19,325 nucleotides of DNA from JBDTDV01 sp039922875 (GCA_039922875.1 JBDTDV010000039.1:1-19325); one strand, 5' to 3'. Shown: positions 1 to 8,327, numbered from the stretch's first letter. The notes: generated from the sequence alone by a model not told the origin. Program-made: numbers and translations.

Positions 1-1137
1 TCACAGCTGGTGCTTCCAGCGGCGGGCCGGTATGAGCTGTACATCGGCTACGACCTGAAGGATTCCCAGCAGACCCTCGCGTTCGTGCAAGGCACGCTGG
101 TGGCCGCCGGGCTCGCACTGATGGCGCTGATCGGGGCGGTGGCCTGGGTCGTGGTGCGCTTCGTGGTCACCCCGATCCGGGTGGCGGCCGAAACCAGTCA
201 GCGGTTGGCGGCGGGGGATCTGGAGGTGCGCATCCCCGAGCGCGGACAGGACGTCATCGCCACGTTGGCCCGGTCCTTCAACGGGATGGCGGACAGCCTG
301 CAGAGCCAGATCACTCAGCTGGCGGCTCTCTCCCAGGTGCAGCAGCGCTTTGTTTCGGATGTCTCGCACGAGTTGCGCACCCCGCTGACCACGATCCGTC
401 TGGCCGGCGACGTGCTCTACGACCAGCGGGACACCTTTCCACCGGCCACCGGGCGTACCGCGGAGCTGCTGCACACCCAGGTGCAGCGTTTTGAGCTGCT
501 CCTGACCGACCTGCTGGAGATCAGCAGGTACGACGCCGGGTCGGTGACCCTGGAAATCGAGCCGACGAACCTGGTGCGGCTGGTCGAGGATGCCATCGAG
601 GGCGTCCGCACCCTCGCCGAGCAGAGCGGGTCCGAGATCCGACTGGTCGCGCCCGGCGGCTACTTCGCCGCGGATGTCGACCCACGCCGGGTCCGGCGGA
701 TCCTGCGCAATCTGCTCGGCAATGCGGTCGAACACGGCGAAGGTAAGCCCATCGTCGTCTCCGTCGACAGCAACGCGTCGGCGGTGGCCATCGCGGTGCG
801 AGACTATGGGATGGGCATGACATCGGCAGAGGTGAGCCAGGTCTTCGACCGGTTCTGGCGCGCCGACCCTTCCCGGCGGCGCACGATCGGCGGAACGGGG
901 CTCGGCTTGTCTATTTCTCAAGAGGACACCGTGCTGCACAACGGCTGGCTGCAAGTGTGGTCGAGTCCAGGCGCGGGTTCCTCGTTCCGGCTCACCCTCC
1001 CACGGGTATCTGGCGGTCGGATCGAGACTTCGCCGGTGCCGCTGCCGCCCGAAGACGCCCAGACTGCCGCAAGGGTGCGGGACGGGTCTGCTCAGGAGGC
1101 TGAGCAGACCAGGGGTGAGGCTGACCGTTATGCATAG
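1..1137 (+). CDS. mtrB: Sensor histidine kinase MtrB, 5'-truncated by the window edge
   Basis: This is the C-terminal part of the membrane kinase of the MtrAB two-component system, which controls cell-wall and division genes in actinobacteria. The frame is open to base 1, so the N-terminus lies outside the window. Visible in order: the end of the extracellular sensor, one transmembrane helix (about codons 28-52), a HAMP linker, a dimerisation/phosphoacceptor domain with the H-box SHELRTP (His at 367-369), and an ATPase domain with N-box NLLGNAVEHG, G1 box DYGMGM and G2 box GGTGLGLS. All catalytic boxes look intact. The adjacent lipoprotein gene lpqB is the known MtrB partner, which supports the assignment over a generic HAMP kinase. 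The stop overlaps the lpqB start, so the two are probably cotranscribed and translationally coupled. The response regulator MtrA would be expected just upstream. Confidence 0.93.
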   Translation, partial: SQLVLPAAGRYELYIGYDLKDSQQTLAFVQGTLVAAGLALMALIGAVAWVVVRFVVTPIRVAAETSQRLAAGDLEVRIPERGQDVIATLARSFNGMADSLQSQITQLAALSQVQQRFVSDVSHELRTPLTTIRLAGDVLYDQRDTFPPATGRTAELLHTQVQRFELLLTDLLEISRYDAGSVTLEIEPTNLVRLVEDAIEGVRTLAEQSGSEIRLVAPGGYFAADVDPRRVRRILRNLLGNAVEHGEGKPIVVSVDSNASAVAIAVRDYGMGMTSAEVSQVFDRFWRADPSRRRTIGGTGLGLSISQEDTVLHNGWLQVWSSPGAGSSFRLTLPRVSGGRIETSPVPLPPEDAQTAARVRDGSAQEAEQTRGEADRYA

Positions 1138-2872
1138 CCGGTTCCGGAGGTGGGCAGGCATCCTCGGTCTGATCGTGGTGCCGGCGCTGACCCTTGGCCT
1201 CGCCGGCTGCGTCGGCATCCCCCGATCGGGGGCGGTGCACGCCGGGCAGCCGATTGTCCAGGCGGACAGCAACGGCTTCGACTTGAACTACAGTCCGTCC
1301 GGTCCGGTGACCGGGGCCACCCAGGAGGAGATACTGCGCGGCTTCATCGACGCGGCCTCCAGCCCGCAACAGGGCTATGCCGTCGCTCGGGAGTTTCTCG
1401 CCCCGGATTTCTCCTCGTCCTGGCAGCCGGATGAGTCGGTGACCGTCGATCGGGAGACCGGCCGTGACTATTCGCAGCTTGATGCGACCACCATGCAACT
1501 GGCCGTGAGCCCTGTCGCCGACGTGGATGTCTCCGGCAACTACACGACGGTCAACGCTGCCGCCCCGGTGATTTTCCGGTATCAGTTCGTCAGCGTCACG
1601 ATCAACAAGAAGAAAGAATGGCGGTTGAAGTCGGCGCCGAACGGGACTGTCCTGGACCAGACCAAGTTCGCCAGCGTCTTCACCGCGCACCCGCTGTACT
1701 TCTACAGCCCAGACTTCAGTTATCTGGTACCGGACCTGCGCTGGTTCCCGTCCCGGGCATCCACCGCCACCAGGATCGTCAAAGCGTTGCTGGCCGGCGC
1801 AGCGCCCTGGTTGGCAAAGGCCGTCGTCTCGGCGTTCCCGAACGGCACTCAACTGTCCCTGGACTCGGTTCCGGTGAATGCGTCCCGGGCTCAGGTCGAT
1901 CTGAGCGCCGAGGCGAACGGCGCCGATCAGGCCACGATGCAGCGAATGGTGTTGCAATTGTCCAAGAGCCTGATCGACGTGACCAGTGTGTCCTCGATCG
2001 AGGTTTCAATCCAGGGAAATCAGAAGTCAGTTGAAGACTTGGCCCCGGGTTCTGGGCCGATTACGGATCCGCCGGTGGACATCCGACCGCTGGTGCTGCG
2101 CAACGGTCAGTTCGGGCTGCTGTCGACCAATGGCTCGGATCTCAAACAGCTGCCGGGTCTCTCCGCGAAGGTCGCCGCGCTGAAACCGCAAGCGGTTACG
2201 GTGTCCGCAGACCAGAGTGCTGCCGCGGTCTTGGCTGCCGGAGGGGTATACAGCGTGAGTACCGCGGCCGACACACCGGCGCTGGTGGACGCCAGGCCGG
2301 GGTTGATTCCACCATCGCTGGATGTTTACGGTTACCTCTGGTCGGTCCCGGCAGCGTTGCCGGGGCAACTGCACGCCACCGCGCCTGATGGCGCCGCGGT
2401 CGCGGTGCAAACCCCATGGCCGGATGCCAGCTCGATCGTCTCGCTCCAGGTCGCCAGGGACGGCACCCGGTTGATAGCGCTGTTGAGAAGTGGCACCGAC
2501 ACACGCCTCGTCGCGGCATCGATCGTTCGCGGCGGTGAGCGGAATGCGCCAAGACAACTCGGCCCGCTGATGGAACTGACCGCGGGTTCTGGCACGCCTA
2601 GGGCCGCGACCTGGGTGGACGAGCTAACCGTCGCCACGCTGACCACCACGAGACCTGACGGCAGCGCCGTGGCCGTGCAACAGCTCGGTGGGCAGAATTC
2701 GAGCGTCGCCGGACCGAACCACGCGGTGACGCTTGTCGGGGCGGGCACCGTGCCACGGTACTGGCTGCTGACCTCCGACAACACCCTGCAGGGCCCGCGC
2801 GGCACTGGCTGGCAGCAGAAGGCGGATGACATCGACCTGATCGCCACCCAGTTGGGCACCCCGGTCGGTTAA
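1130..2872 (+). CDS. lpqB: Lipoprotein LpqB, MtrAB modulator with GerMN domain
   Basis: This secreted lipoprotein is known to interact with the MtrB sensor domain and to modulate MtrA signalling. From the ATG at 1130 the protein has 580 residues. It begins with a basic n-region, a hydrophobic stretch and the lipobox LAGC (Cys27), so it should be lipidated and held on the outer face of the membrane. A GerMN-type domain follows in roughly residues 180-300 (around FYSPDFSYLVPDLRWFP), then a C-terminal region expected to form the LpqB beta-propeller (about 310-580). An in-frame GTG at 1115 would add five residues. I prefer the ATG because a G-rich AGGGGTGAGG lies just upstream, while the AGGAGG at 1094-1099 is 15 bases from the GTG. 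The ATG gives an 8-bp overlap with mtrB. Length and order match the family. Confidence 0.9.
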   Translation: MHSRFRRWAGILGLIVVPALTLGLAGCVGIPRSGAVHAGQPIVQADSNGFDLNYSPSGPVTGATQEEILRGFIDAASSPQQGYAVAREFLAPDFSSSWQPDESVTVDRETGRDYSQLDATTMQLAVSPVADVDVSGNYTTVNAAAPVIFRYQFVSVTINKKKEWRLKSAPNGTVLDQTKFASVFTAHPLYFYSPDFSYLVPDLRWFPSRASTATRIVKALLAGAAPWLAKAVVSAFPNGTQLSLDSVPVNASRAQVDLSAEANGADQATMQRMVLQLSKSLIDVTSVSSIEVSIQGNQKSVEDLAPGSGPITDPPVDIRPLVLRNGQFGLLSTNGSDLKQLPGLSAKVAALKPQAVTVSADQSAAAVLAAGGVYSVSTAADTPALVDARPGLIPPSLDVYGYLWSVPAALPGQLHATAPDGAAVAVQTPWPDASSIVSLQVARDGTRLIALLRSGTDTRLVAASIVRGGERNAPRQLGPLMELTAGSGTPRAATWVDELTVATLTTTRPDGSAVAVQQLGGQNSSVAGPNHAVTLVGAGTVPRYWLLTSDNTLQGPRGTGWQQKADDIDLIATQLGTPVG

Positions 2873-2905
2873 GGGCGCGTTCCACACCGCGGGACACGAT
2901 CTTGA

Positions 2906-2914
2906 TTGTCCACA
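2906..2914 (+). promoter_or_regulatory. Single DnaA-box-like 9-mer, actinobacterial form
   Basis: The sequence TTGTCCACA matches the DnaA box form typical of high-GC actinobacteria. It lies in the 93-bp gap between lpqB and comF, about 50 bp upstream of the likely comF start. It is one isolated box, so its role is uncertain. It could be a regulatory or titration site, or chance. Confidence 0.35.
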
Positions 2915-2953
2915 AACGGCGGTGTCACCCGCGCGCTCGCCCACTGTGGTGCC

Positions 2954-2959
2954 GATACT
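2954..2959 (+). promoter_or_regulatory. Candidate -10 element for leaderless comF
   Basis: GATACT is followed by exactly six bases and then the ATG at 2966, so transcription could begin at the start codon. No clear -35 and no Shine-Dalgarno sequence is visible. The same geometry recurs before four other genes in this window. Confidence 0.35.
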
Positions 2960-2965
2960 GACGTG

Positions 2966-3829
2966 ATGCAGAATGCAACGCCGAACCATGACGGGATGCG
3001 GCTGATCAGCGAGGCGGTGCGCGACGCGCTCGCGGTGATCGCGCCGACGCGGTGTGCCGGATGCCAAACCGAGGGCCGTGCGGTCTGCCAGGCGTGCCTG
3101 ACCCAATTGCGAGCGAAGCCACGGCTGATCCAAATCGGAACCGCGAGCCCGTTCCCGGTCTGGGCGGCCTTGGAGTATCGCGGGGTCGTGCGCAGGCTGT
3201 TGCTCGCTTTCAAGGACGGCGGCAGGACGGATGCCGCCTCGGCGCTGGCCGACCCGCTCAGGCTGGCTATCGCGGCCGCCCTGGCCAACGCCACCGGCGA
3301 CACAGTCGCGCGGGGGGACCCTGTGCCGTCCAGGGCTGGGCCCGGCATCGAACTGGCAACGATCCCCTCGAGCCGAGCCGCGATCCGTGCCCGTGGGTAT
3401 CGCCCGGTCGAGTTGCTGCTGGCCCGAGCCGGGTTGCGCGCTGCGCATCCACTGGCCGCGACCCGCCAGGCGGAGGACCAGGCCGGCCTCGGGCTGGTCG
3501 ATCGGCAGCGCAACCGTGCGGAATCCCTGGTCGTACACCGGAGGCTGGTTGGCCGCTCCTTCCTGCTGATTGACGACATCGTCACCACCGGCGCCACTCT
3601 GTTGGAGGCGCGCCGAGCCATCGAAGAATCCGGCGCCGTAGTGCATGCCGCCGCCACGATCGCGTTCACCCGGCGGCTCTCGCACCGGAACCAGCCGAGG
3701 GCGAACACTGACCGTTTGCTTGGTGACTTATCCAACCCGCCGCACTACGGTTGGTCAAAAGGCGTGGATGAATCGCCCTGGATTTGGGCGGCACGCACGT
3801 CAGACCAGGGAGGTTGTCGTGGAAATTGA
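2966..3829 (+). CDS. comF: ComF-family phosphoribosyltransferase-like protein
   Basis: ComF proteins carry an N-terminal zinc-ribbon-like segment and a type I phosphoribosyltransferase domain. In competent bacteria they support DNA uptake or processing, but their role in actinobacteria is not established. Two cysteine pairs are visible (C30/C33 and C41/C44 from the ATG at 2966), as is the PRPP-binding motif LIDDIVTTGAT (about residues 201-211). The start is uncertain: TTG 2906, GTG 2963, ATG 2966 and ATG 2996 are all in frame. I chose 2966 because a -10-like GATACT sits six bases upstream and nothing conserved lies before it. After the expected end of the domain (about residue 240) a roughly 48-residue tail has no recognisable motif and runs 11 bp into hpf. 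This tail region also holds the likely hpf promoter. Placement between lpqB and hpf is conserved in actinobacteria. Confidence 0.85.
   Translation: MQNATPNHDGMRLISEAVRDALAVIAPTRCAGCQTEGRAVCQACLTQLRAKPRLIQIGTASPFPVWAALEYRGVVRRLLLAFKDGGRTDAASALADPLRLAIAAALANATGDTVARGDPVPSRAGPGIELATIPSSRAAIRARGYRPVELLLARAGLRAAHPLAATRQAEDQAGLGLVDRQRNRAESLVVHRRLVGRSFLLIDDIVTTGATLLEARRAIEESGAVVHAAATIAFTRRLSHRNQPRANTDRLLGDLSNPPHYGWSKGVDESPWIWAARTSDQGGCRGN
3723..3751 (+). promoter_or_regulatory. Candidate hpf promoter inside the comF tail
   Basis: GTGACT (3723-3728) resembles a -35 box and TACGGT (3746-3751) a -10 box, with a 17-bp spacer. Transcription would start near 3758, giving a leader of about 60 nt before the hpf GTG at 3819. 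The assignment rests on spacing and partial consensus only. Confidence 0.35.
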
Positions 3830-4514
3830 CATCATCGGGCGTCACTTGGGGATCACCGATCGATTCCGTGAATATGCCACGGAGAAGTCCGAGAAGGTTT
3901 CCCACCTCGCACCTCGCGCGATTTCGTTCGAAGTCAAGGTTGTCCGCCAACGCGAGACCAACAGCAACGACACCGAACGAGTGGAGCTCACTCTGGTCGG
4001 GCCAGGACCGCTGGTCCGAGCGGAGGCTGCCGGTGCCGACAAATACGCCGCGTTCGATGTCGCACTCACTCGGTTGCTGGAACGGGTCAGACGGGCCAAA
4101 GACCGAAGAAAGGTGCACCGGGGCGGCGGGCATCGGCCGATTTCGTTGCACGACGCGGCAACCGGGTCATTCAGCGTCGTGGACATCACTCCCGCAGATA
4201 TCGATGCGATGAACCGGGCCAACGGGAAATCGGTCGCGGCGGCGACGGCGACGGCGACGGCCGAGGCGGAACCGGGCGAGGAGGAGTACTGCCCGGTTGT
4301 GATCCGGCACAAGGTCTTCGCCGCGGAGCCGATGACGGTCGACGACGCTCTGTATTACATGGAGCTGGTCGGGCATGATTTCTACCTGTTCATCGACCAG
4401 GAGACCCGCCGGCCGAGCGTGGTGTATCGCAGAAAGGGCTGGGACTACGGGGTGATCGCGCTGGATGCCGAGGCCGACGAACTGCAGGAAGCGGCATCCG
4501 CCCGCCGGCACTGA
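3819..4514 (+). CDS. hpf: Long-form ribosome hibernation promoting factor HPF
   Basis: Long HPF binds the 30S decoding region and dimerises ribosomes into 100S particles during starvation or stress. From GTG 3819 the protein has 231 residues: an N-terminal S30AE domain (about 1-100, beginning MEIDIIGRHLGIT), a variable linker, and the C-terminal dimerisation domain (about 165-225, with HKVFAAEPMTVDDALYYMELVGHDF and VYRRKGWDYGVIAL split across it). The longer open frame from 3645 has no support. The GTG has a good Shine-Dalgarno sequence, GGGAGG at 3808-3813, five bases upstream. The start overlaps the end of comF in another frame. The linker is coded by a GGCGAC hexamer repeated three times (4241-4258), giving an Ala/Thr stretch that may vary between strains. 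It is followed by a strong hairpin, so hpf probably ends its own transcript. Confidence 0.95.
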   Translation: MEIDIIGRHLGITDRFREYATEKSEKVSHLAPRAISFEVKVVRQRETNSNDTERVELTLVGPGPLVRAEAAGADKYAAFDVALTRLLERVRRAKDRRKVHRGGGHRPISLHDAATGSFSVVDITPADIDAMNRANGKSVAAATATATAEAEPGEEEYCPVVIRHKVFAAEPMTVDDALYYMELVGHDFYLFIDQETRRPSVVYRRKGWDYGVIALDAEADELQEAASARRH

Positions 4515-4542
4515 GGCTGAGCGCCCCCGCGTGATCGGGTTA

Positions 4543-4597
4543 CCCGCGAACCGTGAGCTTTGCGCCTCCTGGAGGTACGGAGCTTACGGTTCGCGGG
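4543..4597 (+). terminator. Strong nested hairpin between hpf and secA
   Basis: Arms 4543-4559 and 4581-4597 form a 17-bp stem. The only imperfection is a G opposite a T, which is a G-U pair in + strand RNA but an A-C mismatch in - strand RNA. The loop holds a second perfect dyad, CCTCC and GGAGG (4565-4575). There is no T-run. It lies 28 bp after the hpf stop and upstream of the secA promoter, so a factor-assisted or U-less terminator for hpf is the simplest reading. Confidence 0.7.
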
Positions 4598-4666
4598 CTC
4601 GTCGCGGCGGCGGACCGGCGGCATCCCGACGCGGCAGACCGCTCCCAACTATCACACCGGTAGCAT

Positions 4667-4675
4667 TGCTATAGT
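4667..4675 (+). promoter_or_regulatory. Extended -10 promoter for secA
   Basis: TGCTATAGT fits the extended -10 form: TG, one base, then TATAGT (4670-4675, five of six consensus). No good -35 is visible 17 bp upstream, which is common for extended -10 promoters. Transcription would start near 4682, giving a leader of about 80 nt before the secA GTG at 4761. It lies downstream of the hpf hairpin, so secA probably has its own promoter. Confidence 0.5.
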
Positions 4676-4760
4676 TGCCGGCTGCGGCCGGTACGTTACC
4701 CGTGCGTCCGACCGGACGACAGGCGCCGCATGGCGCCATGACGAATAGTGGAGAACATTC

Positions 4761-7619
4761 GTGGCCTCAGTTCTGGAAAAAGTCCTTCGCGTTGGTGAAG
4801 GTCGCCTGTTGCGGCGGCTGCAAAACTTCGCAAAGGCGGTCAACGCGCTGGAGGAGGACTACCAGCAGCTCAGCGACGACGACTTGAAGCACGAGACCGC
4901 CGAGTTCCGGGATCGTTACGCGAACGGTGAATCGCTGGACGATTTGCTCCCCGAGGCGTTCGCGGCCGTCCGGGAAGCCGCCGTGCGCACTATCGGGCTA
5001 CGGCCGTTCGATGTGCAGATCATGGGGGGCGCCGCGCTGCACCTGGGGAACATCGCGGAGATGAAGACCGGAGAAGGCAAGACCCTGGTAGCCACCCTTC
5101 CCGCGTATCTGAACGCGATCGCCAGCCGCGGGGTACACATCGTCACCGTCAATGACTACCTGGCCAGCTACCAGAGCGAGCTGATGGGGCGCATCTTCCG
5201 TGCCGTCGGCATGACCACCGGGGTCATCCTGGCCGGCCAGACCCCCGAAGAGCGCCGCGAGCAATACGCGGCGGACATCACCTACGGAACCAACAACGAG
5301 TTCGGCTTCGACTATCTGCGCGACAACATGGCTTGGCAAGCATCGGACATGGTCCAGCGCGGGCACTTCTTTGCCATCGTCGATGAGGTGGACTCGATCC
5401 TGATCGACGAGGCGCGCACCCCGCTGATCATCTCCGGCCCCTCCTCAGGGGAAGCCAACCGCTGGTTCAGCGAGTTCGCCAGCCTCGCCAGGCGGCTGGA
5501 GCAGGAAGTCGACTATGAGGTCGACGAGAAGAAGCGCACGGTCGGCGTGCTGGAGCCGGGCATCGAGAAGGTCGAGGACTATCTCGGCATCGACAATCTG
5601 TATGAGTCAGCCAACACTCCGCTGATCTCGTTCCTGAATAACGCCATCAAAGCCAACGCGCTGTTCAAGCGCGACAAGGATTACGTCGTGATGAACGGCG
5701 AGGTGCTTATCGTCGACGAGCACACCGGCCGCATCCTGATGGGCCGTCGCTACAACGAGGGCATCCACCAAGCCATTGAGGCCAAGGAGGGTGTCGAGGT
5801 CAAGGCCGAGAACCAGACGCTGGCCACTGTGACGTTGCAGAACTATTTCCGGCTGTACAAGAAACTCTCTGGCATGACCGGTACCGCCGAGACCGAGGCG
5901 GCTGAGTTCATGGGGACGTACAAGATCGGCGTGGTGCCGATCCCGACCAACAAGCCGATGATCCGCAAGGACCAGCCGGACCTGGTCTACAAGAACGAGG
6001 AAGCCAAGTTCCAACAGGTCGTCGAAGATATCGTCAAGCGCAATGCGAAGGGCCAGCCGGTGCTGGTGGGTACCACCAGCGTTGAGAAGAGCGAATACCT
6101 TTCTCGGATGCTGGCCAAACGGGGCGTGCGACACGAGGTGCTGAACGCGAAGAACCACGCCAGAGAGGCAGCCATCGTCGCGCAAGCCGGCCGACTCGGT
6201 TCGGTCACCGTCGCCACGAACATGGCCGGCCGAGGCACCGACGTGATGCTCGGCGGTAACGCGGAGTTTCTCGCCGTTGCCGAGATGAACGCCCGAGGTC
6301 TATCGCCCATCGACACGCCGGAGGAGTACGAGGCAGCCTGGGACCAGGTCTATAAGGAGGTCAAGGAGAAGGTCGCAGAAGAGGCCGAGAAGGTGGTCGC
6401 GGCCGGCGGCCTGTACGTGCTCGGCACCGAACGGCACGAGTCCCGCCGGATCGACAACCAGCTCCGCGGCCGTAGCGGCAGGCAAGGTGACCCGGGCGAG
6501 AGCAGGTTCTACCTGTCCTTGCGCGACGATCTGATGCGGTTGTTCAACGCTGGCGCGGCGGAGTCCTTGATGAGCCGCAGCAACATACCGGACGATCTCG
6601 CCATCGAGTCGAAGGTGGTCAGCCGCGCAATCCGCAGCGCTCAGTCACAGGTCGAGGCACGCAACGCCGAGATCCGCAAGAACGTGCTGAAGTACGACGA
6701 TGTGTTGAACCGTCAGCGCGAGGCAATCTACGGCGATCGCCGCCTTGTCCTGGAGGGTGACGACCTGCACGAGCGGACCCAGACCTTCCTCACCAACGTT
6801 ATCGACGAAGTACTTGAAACGCACACCAACGAGGGCAACGGCGACGACTGGGATTTCGACGCGCTCTGGGCCGAGTTGCGCACACTGTACCCGATCGGGC
6901 TGACCATCGAAGAGGTGATCACCGAGGCCGGATCCAGGGGCCGGATCAATCGGGAATTCATGCGCCGGGAAATTCTCTCGGACGCTCGGCTCGCCTACCA
7001 AGCCCGCGAAGAGAAGCTGGGTGCGCCGGCAATGCGTGAGTTGGAGCGCCGGGTGGTGCTGTCCGTTATCGACCGCCGCTGGCGGGACCACCTTTACGAG
7101 ATGGATTATTTGAAGGACGGCATCGGATTGCGCGCCATGGCCCAGCGCGATCCGCTGGTCGAATACCAGCGCGAGGGATTCACCATGTTCCAGCAGATGA
7201 TGGGACAAATTCGTGAGGAGACCGTCGGCTTCTTGTTCAACCTCGAGGTCGAGGTGACCGCGGCTCCCGGTGAGGTTGCCAATGTGCAGGCGAAGGGATT
7301 GACGCAAGCCGACTCCGGCGCGGAGAAGCTCAGTTACTCGGCGCCAAGTGATGACGGCGGAGTTGAGGTGCGCAATCAGCGCGGTCAGCTGCAGCGCGCC
7401 GCCACCGCGAAAGCGCAGCGGCTGCAGGAGCAGAGCCAGCTCAGCCCTGAAGAACGGGCCCAGCAAGCCCAGGCTCAGCAGGCCCAGGCTCAGCAGGCTG
7501 GTGCCCCATCCGGCCGCCCGGCCGTGGCTGCGCGCGGGGCTTTTGGCCAACGTACCGATGCTCAGCCCGCGGTTCCGGCCAACCGTGCCGAACGCCGCGC
7601 GCAGCAGAAGAAGCGTTAG
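4761..7619 (+). CDS. secA: Preprotein translocase ATPase SecA (SecA1 type)
   Basis: SecA drives unfolded preproteins through the SecYEG channel by ATP hydrolysis. The 952-residue protein shows Walker A MKTGEGKT (101-108), Walker B DEVD (208-211), the preprotein cross-linking region, the second helicase lobe with TNMAGRGTDVMLGGNAEF and QLRGRSGRQGDPG, and the scaffold/wing region. The C-terminus is a low-complexity Gln/Ala linker ending in a basic NRAERRAQQKKR tail. The zinc-binding CxCx8CH motif of many SecA proteins is absent, as is usual for actinobacterial SecA1. The GTG start has GGAGAA at 4749-4754 six bases upstream. Position after hpf and full length identify it as the housekeeping SecA1 rather than the accessory SecA2. 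Its TAG stop overlaps the stop of the convergent gene. Confidence 0.98.
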   Translation: MASVLEKVLRVGEGRLLRRLQNFAKAVNALEEDYQQLSDDDLKHETAEFRDRYANGESLDDLLPEAFAAVREAAVRTIGLRPFDVQIMGGAALHLGNIAEMKTGEGKTLVATLPAYLNAIASRGVHIVTVNDYLASYQSELMGRIFRAVGMTTGVILAGQTPEERREQYAADITYGTNNEFGFDYLRDNMAWQASDMVQRGHFFAIVDEVDSILIDEARTPLIISGPSSGEANRWFSEFASLARRLEQEVDYEVDEKKRTVGVLEPGIEKVEDYLGIDNLYESANTPLISFLNNAIKANALFKRDKDYVVMNGEVLIVDEHTGRILMGRRYNEGIHQAIEAKEGVEVKAENQTLATVTLQNYFRLYKKLSGMTGTAETEAAEFMGTYKIGVVPIPTNKPMIRKDQPDLVYKNEEAKFQQVVEDIVKRNAKGQPVLVGTTSVEKSEYLSRMLAKRGVRHEVLNAKNHAREAAIVAQAGRLGSVTVATNMAGRGTDVMLGGNAEFLAVAEMNARGLSPIDTPEEYEAAWDQVYKEVKEKVAEEAEKVVAAGGLYVLGTERHESRRIDNQLRGRSGRQGDPGESRFYLSLRDDLMRLFNAGAAESLMSRSNIPDDLAIESKVVSRAIRSAQSQVEARNAEIRKNVLKYDDVLNRQREAIYGDRRLVLEGDDLHERTQTFLTNVIDEVLETHTNEGNGDDWDFDALWAELRTLYPIGLTIEEVITEAGSRGRINREFMRREILSDARLAYQAREEKLGAPAMRELERRVVLSVIDRRWRDHLYEMDYLKDGIGLRAMAQRDPLVEYQREGFTMFQQMMGQIREETVGFLFNLEVEVTAAPGEVANVQAKGLTQADSGAEKLSYSAPSDDGGVEVRNQRGQLQRAATAKAQRLQEQSQLSPEERAQQAQAQQAQAQQAGAPSGRPAVAARGAFGQRTDAQPAVPANRAERRAQQKKR
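7461..7499 (+). repeat. In-frame 15-bp repeat in the secA C-terminal linker
   Basis: Units 7461-7475 and 7476-7490 differ at one base, and a partial third unit follows (7491-7499). They encode a repeating Gln/Ala stretch in the disordered C-terminal linker of SecA. Slippage by one unit would keep the frame, so length variation between strains is likely. Confidence 0.6.
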
Positions 7620-8146
7620 AGTACATTCACCGAGCTGGCGCGCCAGCGCTTGTCCATCCCCTCGAGGCGGAGAGCTACCGCACGACTTCTGGCCTTCATG
7701 TGCACCATGACAACCGCTTCGACGACACCGTCCCGCGGTTCGAAGAGTATCGTCCGACCGATCACGAATTGCGGACGATGCACCGACTGGCCCTTGACCT
7801 TACGGGCGCGGGCCGCGAGCACTTCTCGTCTGAGTAGGTGCCGGTAGACATCGTCGGTCACCCAGCGCGCGAGTTGTTCCAATTCTCGGGCCCCGGCGAG
7901 GACCTCCAGCACACACCGGGTGAGGTTCTCCACCAGCGGAGCCGGGTCCGGCAACAGCTGGCTGGGCGTCGGCTGCTGGCCGAAGAACTCGTCCTGGTCA
8001 TACTTGCTAATTGGCGCGCCGGTAGGTCGCGCAGCGGCAGCACGCCCCTGGGCGGCGGAGGCGCGGTGACGCTGTGGGTGGCGGGGCTGTGCATGTGGTA
8101 CCTGCGGCGCTAGCGCTACAGCATCCGACGCGGACGCCGGGCTCAT
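7616..8146 (-). CDS. Rv3235 family protein
   Basis: This actinobacterial family of unknown function is found next to secA. From ATG 8146 the protein has 176 residues. The N-terminal third is rich in Ala, Pro and Gln and probably disordered. A conserved-looking C-terminal domain (about 75-175) contains VENLTRCVLEVLAGARELEQLARWVTDD split across helices, then a beta-rich part ending RWRASSVNVL. No catalytic motif is visible. A GTG at 8179 is also in frame. I prefer the ATG because GGAG lies eight bases upstream, and because the likely -10 (8171-8176) falls inside the extra codons. The stop overlaps the secA stop by four bases with no spacer. Assignment to the family is by context and by the pattern of the C-terminal domain; function is not known. 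Confidence 0.8.
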   Translation of the reverse strand: MSPASASDAVALAPQVPHAQPRHPQRHRASAAQGRAAAARPTGAPISKYDQDEFFGQQPTPSQLLPDPAPLVENLTRCVLEVLAGARELEQLARWVTDDVYRHLLRREVLAARARKVKGQSVHRPQFVIGRTILFEPRDGVVEAVVMVHMKARSRAVALRLEGMDKRWRASSVNVL

Positions 8147-8170
8147 CGCGGGAACTCCATCGTGACGTGC

Positions 8171-8198
8171 ATTATTCACTTCCCTCGGATCCGGTCAC
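8171..8198 (-). promoter_or_regulatory. Candidate promoter of the Rv3235-family gene
   Basis: Read on the - strand, GTGACC (8198-8193) and AATAAT (8176-8171) are separated by 16 bp and match -35 and -10 consensus at four and five of six positions. Transcription would start near 8164, giving a leader of about 18 nt that contains the GGAG before ATG 8146. Confidence 0.45.
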
Positions 8199-8292
8199 CC
8201 ACGGCGACTAAATCACCCCCATGTGAGGGGGCCTGCTTTGGGAAGTCACTCAAGCAGATCGCGACCGCGCTGTCTACGGCCAATTCCTATTC

Positions 8293-8301
8293 TGTGGATA
8301 A
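8293..8301 (-). promoter_or_regulatory. Perfect DnaA box upstream of the 8340 gene
   Basis: TGTGGATAA is the reverse complement of the consensus DnaA box TTATCCACA. It sits in the 193-bp divergent intergenic region 8147-8339, centred 43 bp upstream of the ATG at 8340. The surrounding 12-mer CTGTGGATAACT occurs identically at 9333-9344. DnaA binding is inferred from the consensus. Confidence 0.5.
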
Positions 8302-8327
8302 CTACTGCAGCGCGGGCTTGGCACCGG

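Noticed and set aside
1..1272. A 423-codon open frame on the - strand opposite mtrB
   Set aside because: It is the high-GC antisense shadow of mtrB. Its composition is Arg/Pro/His rich with no domain, while the + frame has all kinase boxes.
2624..3735. Long - strand open frames opposite lpqB and comF
   Set aside because: They have no recognisable motif and cross two well-supported + strand genes.
4445..4748. Small open frames in the hpf-secA gap
   Set aside because: They cross the 17-bp hairpin and the secA promoter, lack ribosome sites and show no coding pattern.
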